A stretch of DNA of 64,000 nt from Amoebidium appalachense (lineage: Eukaryota; Ichthyosporea): assembly GCA_963693365.1 (NCBI GenBank), contig CAVNZM010000004.1, positions 5,146,001 to 5,210,000 of the forward strand. The letters are read 5' to 3'. Position numbers and translations under genes: made by a program. Below the pieces are notes generated by a model that saw only the letters and a program-made list of their open reading frames with translations, made no database searches and was not told where the DNA came from. Positions 57,116 through 64,000 of the stretch are shown one piece after another (the stretch's first letter is position 1; each line of letters opens with the position of its first letter).

Positions 57116-58089
57116 CACCAACGAACCAACCAATCAACCCACACTATACACCACACATACACGTACCCTACCCCTCCTCCGTCTCAACCCCCCCTCCCCC
57201 CACCACCGCCAACTAACCCACACTACACACCCCCTCGCCTCCCCCCCCCCCCCCCCCCCAAAAAAAAAACAAAAAAACAACAACCGCCACCACACCCAAC
57301 CATCCACCCATCTTCGTCGCCTTTCCCCCCCTCCACCTCTCCCCTCTTCCTCTCTCCCCCCCCCCCCCCCCCCCCCCCCTCCCCCCCCCCCTGCCGCCCT
57401 CCCCCCACCTCCCCCACCACCACCCCCGCCCCCACCCCCACGCCCCCCCCCCCCCCCTCCCTCCCCCCCCCCCACCACACACACACACACACCACCACCT
57501 CCACCAAGCATACCTTGAATCGAAGGCCAAAGAAGAAGCTCACGACCCTGTCCTTGTTGATTTGGGACCACAGGTACACCATGCACATCATCAGAGAGAT
57601 CCCGAGTATCCGGAAAGGAACAAACAGACCCACGGGCTGAAACGTATGAGTCAAGGCAAAAACACGGGTCATAGTTATCTCATCATTAAAAAAAAAAATC
57701 TCAAGTGCGGCATGTAGGAAATATTGAAAAGGCGGAGAGTATGCCATGGGTATGCTTTCAACGGCAGCAGAGAACCGGTGTGGAGGCAGGTTCATTGGTG
57801 GAGAAAGCAAGGAGGGGCAGGGGAAGGGGGGGGAAGGGGGGGAGGGGGTGACTATGGTTGGAAACGGAACGGCACAGGAGGGACAAGTTGGAAGAGGGGA
57901 GAGAGAAAGGGGGGGAGGGGGGGGGAAGGGGGGGAAGAGGGGCGCTTGACAGTGTGTGTTAGATATGCAGGTGTGTGCCTGTCTCTTTGTAAATGTGTGT
58001 GTGTGTCTGTCTGTGAGATGAGTGCTATGGGTGTTGGTGTGTGTGTTTAGGCGTCTGTATGTGTGTGTGTGTGCGTGTGTGTGTGTGTG

Positions 58090-58128
<39 letters not shown>

Positions 58129-59452
58129 GTGCCCGGACGGAACCAGGGGGAGGACGGGGGCAGGGGGAGGGGGGGGCGGGGAGGGAGGAGGGGAGGGGGG
58201 GGGGGGGGGGGGACGAGTGCCTAACAGAAGTCGTGCATGCATGTGTGCGGGTATTTGATTGCATGAGTTAGTGAGCGAGTGTGCAAGCACGTGCGTGTCA
58301 ATGTGCGGTGTGTGTGTGTGTGTATGTGTGTGTTTGTGCGTGTGAGCTTAAAGGAATAATGGGAAGGGGAGAGGGGAGCGGGGAGGGGGGTGGGGGGGTG
58401 GGGGAGAGGGGGGATAGCGATTGAGGCCTCTTGCCGACAGCGACCTTGAGGAAGCACGAGTATTGGGGGGGAAGGGGGGGGGGGGGAGGGGGGACAGGGC
58501 GGGAGCGTCGAGAGGGGAAGGAGGCAAGAGAAGTGGTGGGCAAACTAAGAGGGGGGTGGGGAGGGGGGAAGAGTCAAAGGCTTCAAGAGAAACAACATGC
58601 TAAATCATGCACTCAAAATCATCAAATTCATTATGCAACGTCAGCTCACTAGTCATGCAAGCGACTGTACACACAACAGAAAATACAAAAAACATTGTGG
58701 CGGATAAGGCGGATACAAGAAGGCAGAGGGCGCAGAACAGCAGGAAGGTGACATAGTCGGCCGGCTTTCCCTCAAATGTCTCCTCCTCGTTCAGGCGGGA
58801 GTACTGGTACAGGAACATCATGTGCACAAGGAAGTTGAACCCCAGCTTGCCGAAAAAGAAAAAGCACGTCACCAGTCGCCATATCTGCAAAACCCCCAGG
58901 GTAGGTGGGAGTGGCGAGCTCAGAACTAAATAGTCAAAAACCTCAAGATCCAGCAAGATTTCTAATAACATCTATATTATGTAAGCATTATGTGAACCTG
59001 TAACCTACCCTTCCCCATCTCCCCCCTTCCTCCCCTCCCCCCCCCCCCCCCCAAAAAAAAAAAACACACACACACACACAACCACCACCACCACCACCAC
59101 ACCACCCCTACAACCCAAACCGCCTTTCTCCGCCTCTCTAAACCACAACCATCCCCCGGCCTCAGTCCGTTTCAGACCGCGCACCCACCCGATGCCCCCC
59201 CGACATGTGAGACCTGCTAAAAGGACGTTGCACGTACGAGCGCGACGTGGGGCCCCACCAGATGCGGGTAGGCAACAACATAGGCATGATGCACCTCGAA
59301 TCTATGTGTCCCCTCCTCCTTCCCCACCTTCCCATACTCCCGCATTTACCGCTTCCTCGTTCTTTCAACACCCCCTTTTCACGCCCATCCATCCAACCAT
59401 CCAAATAACTACTTCCAACTGCTCCTTATGTCTCGGCACCATAAACCCAAGG

Positions 59453-59490
<38 letters not shown>

Positions 59491-59808
59491 CATTCTAGCT
59501 CGAATCTTTCTTGCACAAGTGCCGCGCCATCGAAGGAGCCAACACACCAGGCTCTCACTGTTTGAGCATGATAAGTAGCAGAGGCTTGTAGAAAGTTGGG
59601 GAGCGGGGGTAAGTAGGAAGGAGGGGAAGGGAGGGCGGGGAGGAGAGAGGCTTGCCTCGAAACTCGTGATGCTATCCCAATCCAGAAGAATGTAAACACC
59701 CGGGATGATCCCGAAGTTGACGAGCAGAGTGCCGCCAAACGATGCCGTGAATATCACCTTGGTAACAGGTGGTATGGACTCAAACCATTCTTTAATGTCT
59801 GTAGACAT
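54420..59808 (-). CDS. Derlin (DERL1-like), ER-associated degradation channel subunit
   Basis: Five exons: 59808-59656, 58884-58687, 57636-57514, 55710-55550, 54570-54420; 261 residues (human Derlin-1: 251). It begins MSTDIKEWFESIPPVTK, as Derlin-1 does. Exon 2 starts at IWR, giving the rhomboid-fold WR motif, then GFNFLVHMMFLYQYS and GKPADYV. Exon 3 has MVYLWSQINKDRVVSFFFGL; exon 4 has YFPWVLMGFN and AGVIVGHLYYFL with the GxxxG of the last membrane helix. The C-terminus HTWGTGQRLGNN is the SHP box that binds p97/Cdc48. Six hydrophobic segments are visible. Derlins are inactive rhomboids that move misfolded ER proteins to the cytosol. Intron 1 appears to be GC-AG (GAG followed by GCAAGC); all junctions are phase-consistent. 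Confidence 0.93.
54824..54995 (+). repeat. G-tract-linked dispersed repeat, copy 7
   Basis: Starts GGTTTGAATGCGGAACACGG after a G-rich run and ends near GTCTGAGTTTCGACCC, then a (GGT)n and a G-run lead into the next copy. It lies in the last Derlin intron. Confidence 0.8.
55049..55250 (+). repeat. G-tract-linked dispersed repeat, copies 8 and 9
   Basis: Two partial units, each after a G-run or G-rich tract: CAAGAATGCGTTGGAAAACA... and TTTTGAATGCGTCAAAAAGT..., sharing ATAACGCAATGCAGAGTGCA or ATAACACGATGCAGAATGCA. They lie in the last Derlin intron. Confidence 0.8.
56380..57500. repeat. C-rich polypyrimidine/CCA block
   Basis: More than 1 kb of C-runs, CT and CCA/CA repeats (for example C-runs at 56399-56436 and 56537-56566) upstream of Derlin exon 3 in plus-strand order. 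The long frames here are compositional artefacts. Confidence 0.9.
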
Positions 59809-60611
59809 TTTTGATGCCTTCTTTGTACAGAAAGATCCGACTTCTCAGGTTGACGCCTCAAACAAATGAGCTAGCCAGAAAGAGAAAGGCGAAACGCTCC
59901 GGTGGCTTGAACGACACACCTAGTTGATAAGATACCCTTTGAGGATATGAGAAAGAGTAAGACCAAACAAAAAAATGTATCCACCACACCTCTATTCCAG
60001 CGACGAAAGCACACTCTTCTACACTTTACCTTTCCAGAAGATCTCCGGCTGTGTTTCGAGTTTTACGTGAATTCTTTAGGGGCATTCCTCCCACCGGCAG
60101 CCACTGATCTAGTTATTAATTAAGCCAAGTGTGATATAAAAACTTGTTTTATTAGTGGTTTTATTAGTAGTTAAATCGTTAAAGCTGTTTGTAAACTAAC
60201 ACCAATAGTTTTTCTCCACATACTCATGGTCAAAATCTGACTTGCTGCTGAGAAGCCAGTTCCGGCGCCAGCTGCCGCGCTGGCAAGTCCGGCGGGCAAG
60301 TGGAGACAGAACCTTTCAAACAGGCTGGAAACTTTTGGCGTCTGTGCATCTTCAACTTGGTGCATGCTATAGTTGTGTTCAATAGGCACAGAAGGTTAAA
60401 GCATTTCTGGCCGATACTTTTTTTCCTCGCTTCTTTGTGTTCTGTTTTGCGTCTAACCAGAAGTTGGACCGTTTATTCAGTGCTAGCAAAACCCAGTAAC
60501 CCACATGGCCGCACCCGGTTGCTGATTTTTACACCAAACACTCCGCACTGCCTTTTGACCAGAGCTCTTTGCTTCTTGCACGCGCAATACTGGGAGCGTG
60601 CTATCCTAAAC
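59809..60611. promoter_or_regulatory. divergent intergenic region of Derlin and TAF13
   Basis: About 800 bp separate the two ATGs. It is unique sequence without long homopolymers, in contrast to the surrounding introns, so it probably contains both promoters. No firm TATA box was assigned; GATATAAAAAC at 60132 is A/T-rich but far from both starts. Confidence 0.4.
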
Positions 60612-60815
60612 ATGGCTACCAAGAAGGATGCAAGAAACGAGGAGGAGAGGCAGGCTCAGAAGAGGCAGGCCGAGTGTGAGATAGTCGAGCAGCCACCAAA
60701 CAAGAAGAGGAGGGGCATTTTCTTGAAAGAAAGTATGTGGTTATAGCACATAGAATGCGCTTGTTTGAATGGAGGGGTTGGGACGACGGGTGTGGGCGCA
60801 GTCAGGAGCAAGGGG

Positions 60816-60846
<31 letters not shown>

Positions 60847-61497
60847 GGGGGGGAGGAGGGAGAAAGGGAGGGGGGGAGGGGAGGAGAGAGAGAGGGAGGG
60901 AGGGAGGCGGGAAAGGGAGAGGGAGGGGGAGAGGGAGAGAGAGAGCAAGAAAGAGTGGGGGTGGAGAGAGGGAGAAAGGGAGGGGGGAGGGCGAGAGAGG
61001 GAGCGAGAGAGTGAGGGAGAGGGGAGAGAGAGAGGGAGGGAGGGAGTGAGGGAGAAAGGGGAAGGGGGGAGGGGGGGGGGCTGTTGGCCGGGGGGCGTTG
61101 TTATGGCACAGGAGAAAGCAGATGGTTAGGGTGTGCTTGTACATGGGGCATTTATGGTTCTCAGTGTATGTGAAAATATGATGTGCTGCAAGCATTGAAT
61201 GAGCTGGGATGTGTCTAAAAATATGCTCTTCTTTTTCGCAGTCAAGCAGATGATGTACGGGTTTGGCGACAGCGCACACCCTCTGAGGGAGTCGGTGGAG
61301 GTGATGGAAGACGTTGTTTATGAATTTATAACGGACATGGTGAGTGTTGTGCTGTGTGAATATGTGTGTGCTTGAATTTATTGTGGCTCTGTCTGTCACT
61401 CCCCCCCCCCCCCCCCCCCCCCCCCCAGCTCTCCCTTCCTGCCTCGGTTCCTCCCTCTCTCCCTCCTTATATTCCATCCCTCCTACCCCCCTCCCCC

Positions 61498-61530
<33 letters not shown>

Positions 61531-61703
61531 CCTGATACTTTATCTCCACCCTTTCCACCCTCCCCCCAGCCCGCCTCTTCTCCCGTCCTCCCTTTCTCCC
61601 TCCCTCCTTCCTCCCTCCCATCCCCCCTGCCCCCACACCATTTCTCGCTCCATTCTCCCTAAATCCCACTTCCCCCCTTTCCACTCCCTCCCGCCTCAAA
61701 TGC

Positions 61704-61741
<38 letters not shown>

Positions 61742-63142
61742 ACATGCACACACGCGCACGTGCACACACACACGCCACACTCTCTCTTTCTTTCTCTCTT
61801 TCTCTCCCCCCCCCCCTTCCCCCCCCCCCCTCCCTTCTCTCCCTCCCTCTCTTTTCCTTCTCTCTTTCTTCGCCCCCTTCCCCCCCCCCCCCCCCCCCCC
61901 CCGCTGTCTCTCTCTCTTTTCTCTGCCTCCCTTCCTTCCTCCCTCCTTCCTTCCCTTTCTCTTCCCCCCCCCCCCCCCCGCTCCACCCCTCTTTCTGGCT
62001 CTCTCTCCCTCCCTCCCTCCCTGCCTGCCTGCCTGCCTCTCTCTCGTGCGCGCTCTCTCTCTCTCTCTTCCCCTCCCCCCCCCTCCCCCCCCACTCCCCC
62101 TCCGCCCCCCCCCCCCTTCTATGTGCATGTTCATGGCACACGTGAATAATGCCGGAGCATGTGTGTATGACTCGTCTTTATTTGTTCGATAGTTATACGG
62201 AATGCAGCTGTTACAGGAACTCTCCCTCTTTCTCTTTGTGTTTGGTCTAGGTGGGTCTTTTTGTTGTTGTTGTTGTTGTTGTTGTTTTGTTTTTTTGCTT
62301 TTTTTGTTTTTTTTGTTTGTTTTTTTTTTTTTTGGGGGGGGGGGGGGTATTTTCTTTTTTGTTCTCACAAGCTGAAAGTAGCTGGTTTGTTGATGTATGG
62401 CACTTTCCCTTGAATTGGGACGCTTAACTTTGTAACTTTATATAAATAACTTTGAAGAGTAAACAATACTAACATATAACACGATGCTGGCAGATGAAAA
62501 AGGCGATGCAAGTTGCTGCACGACCGGGCAAGGTCAAGACGGAAGACCTTGTGTATCTGATTAGAAAGGACTCGAAGAAGTATGCAAGAACACAGGTCTG
62601 CTAAAAAATGCTTGCTTGTGTATTGTGTGTGCGGGTGTGTGTGTGTGTGTGTGTGTGGGTAGGTTTGGATGGGTGGGTGGGTGGGTGGGTGGATGTGGGT
62701 GGGTGTGCGTGTGTGCGTGTGCATGCGTGTGTATGTGTTGATGAGAAAGGGTGGAGGACGGGGCAAAGGGAAAGGGAAAGTGATGGGGGAAGGGGGGGGG
62801 GGGGGGGGGGGGAGAGGGGGGAGTAACATGTTACTGTGTTTAGGTTTTTTGAACAGTTAAGGTGCAGAAGAATGTGTTGGGAGGACTAGAAAAGCTCTAT
62901 TCTTTCTTCTTTTGCGGTTTTTTCTTTCTTCTTTCTTTCTTTTCTTTTCTTTTCTTTCTTTTTCTTTCTTTTTCTTTTTCTTTTTTTTTTTTTTTTTTTG
63001 GGGGGGGGGGGGGGGAGGGGAGGGGGGAGGGGGGGGAGGTAGCGTGCATTTTGTGTGCTTGCCTGGGTGTCTTGTGTGTATTTGGCGTGCTCCTTTAGTG
63101 TGATTGTTAGATTGCATGGGGCTAGCCAACTGGTAGTGCTCA

Positions 63143-63225
<83 letters not shown>

Positions 63226-63340
63226 AAAGCACGCACATACGTGGTTTCTTTCATGGTTTGGCAATCTTGTGTCACAGAAGTGTGGTTTCCCGCTCTCGCT
63301 CCCCCCTTGCGGTCTCCGTCCCTGCCTCTCCCTCCCTCTC

Positions 63341-63418
<78 letters not shown>

Positions 63419-63452
63419 CCTCCCTCCCCCCCCCCTCCCCCCCCCCCCCCCT

Positions 63453-63486
<34 letters not shown>

Positions 63487-63683
63487 CCTCCCCCTCCCCA
63501 CTTGTTCAATTCTTTGTGATTTGCCTATCAATTTCTAAATTGCTAATGCTGCATGTGCAGGAGTTGCTTTACATGGAGAAAGAAATTAAGGCGGCACGGA
63601 AGATTCTGGACGTGGACGGGGAGGCTGCCGAAGATGTCGGGGTGGAGTTGGAGGACATTGTGGGGGGGGAGGAGGCCGATTAG
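60612..63683 (+). CDS. TAF13: transcription initiation factor TFIID subunit 13
   Basis: Four exons: 60612-60732, 61242-61339, 62494-62595, 63561-63683; 147 residues. The N-terminus is charged, with a KKRRG basic patch. The histone fold then reads KQMMYGFGD, HPLRESVEVMEDVVYEFITDM, VKTEDLVYLIRKDSKKYART and ELLYMEKEIKAARKILD, matching human TAF13 (MMYGFGD, ESVDILEDLVIEFITEM, VEDIVFLIRKDPRKFAR) block by block. The C-terminus is an acidic tail. TAF13 pairs with TAF11 within TFIID in the nucleus and contributes to TBP regulation. Intron 2 has a perfect TACTAAC branch site at 62467-62473, 20 nt before its acceptor. All junctions are phase-consistent. Confidence 0.96.
60826..61080. repeat. polypurine block in TAF13 intron 1
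   Basis: About 255 bp of almost only G and A, starting with (TG)n and a G-run. Confidence 0.9.
61395..62125. repeat. polypyrimidine block in TAF13 intron 2
   Basis: C-runs and CT repeats over about 730 bp, with a (CA)n near 61708-61746. Confidence 0.9.
62467..62473 (+). promoter_or_regulatory. TACTAAC branch site of TAF13 intron 2
   Basis: An exact yeast-type branch sequence, 20 nt upstream of the CAG acceptor at 62491-62493. Confidence 0.6.
63143..63221. repeat. (CA)n microsatellite in TAF13 intron 3
   Basis: About 38 CA units, followed 140 bp later by a CT block (63355-63483). Confidence 0.95.
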
Positions 63684-63721
63684 TGTGTGTGTGTGTGTGT
63701 GTGTTGCGTGCGTGCGCGCGC

Positions 63722-63760
<39 letters not shown>

Positions 63761-63954
63761 TGTGCGCGCACGTGTGTATGTACGTGGGTGTGTGCATCGT
63801 GTGTGATGGTTCCGTGCCCCTGCCTGCGCCTGTGCCTGTGCCTGCCCGTGTTCCTGTGGAGACACACATGGCATTGTAATGGCTGTATACGGGTTTGGTG
63901 AAAGTGGAAATGGGTGTAATGATGGAATGGGGAAACGGATAGGGAAGAGGAGGG

Positions 63955-63999
<45 letters not shown>

Positions 64000-64000
64000 T
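63684..64000. other. TAF13 3' flank with alternating purine-pyrimidine tract
   Basis: The stop codon is followed at once by (TG)n and then (CGTG)n to about 63772. No AATAAA was seen before the window ends in a G-run (63958-63998). Confidence 0.6.

Overview
This is a 64-kb piece of nuclear DNA from a eukaryote. Every recognisable protein is eukaryotic, and all but two are split by spliceosomal introns (GT-AG, one apparent GC-AG, one TACTAAC branch site). The gene set (TFIID subunit, Derlin, G-protein gamma, YTHDF-type m6A reader, SLIP-GC-like large GTPase, fungal-type secreted phosphoesterase, NATD1-like acetyltransferase) would suit a unicellular relative of animals and fungi, for example an ichthyosporean-like protist. 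That placement is a low-confidence inference. The outstanding feature is extreme simple-sequence content: dozens of G/C homopolymers of 20-60 bp, (CA/TG)n tracts up to about 240 bp, and kilobase-scale polypurine/polypyrimidine blocks. Most long uninterrupted frames in the window are translations of these repeats, not genes.

Layout. 0.7-11.8 kb, minus: a large P-loop GTPase of the SLIP-GC (NUGGC)/dynamin-like type, with its 3' end beyond the left edge. 13.8-24.0 kb, minus: a ten-exon YTHDF-type m6A reader, with a probable one-base sequence error in exon 5. 27.3-38.6 kb, plus: a metallophosphoesterase of the yeast YHR202W type, with thirteen recognised exons and an unidentified first exon. 39.7 kb, minus: a 60-residue Cys-containing orphan with a TATA box. 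41.1-44.5 kb: two inverted copies of a poly(A)-ended dispersed element, one of them split by a miniature LTR retrotransposon (TRIM) with intact 5-bp target duplications. 48.3 kb, minus: an intronless G-protein gamma subunit. 49.6-52.6 kb, plus: a NATD1-like GNAT acetyltransferase. 54.4-59.8 kb, minus: Derlin. 60.6-63.7 kb, plus: TAF13. Derlin and TAF13 are divergent, about 800 bp apart.

Exons were joined by hand, using splice consensus, reading phase and family resemblance. Almost all junctions are phase-consistent; the ones that are not are flagged. The genes share no pathway. The main biological interest is in the repeats: nested transposons, two long hairpin elements, a dispersed repeat family whose copies sit next to G-tracts, a fixed C-run to CA/A-run polarity in composite tracts, and microsatellites lying on splice sites.
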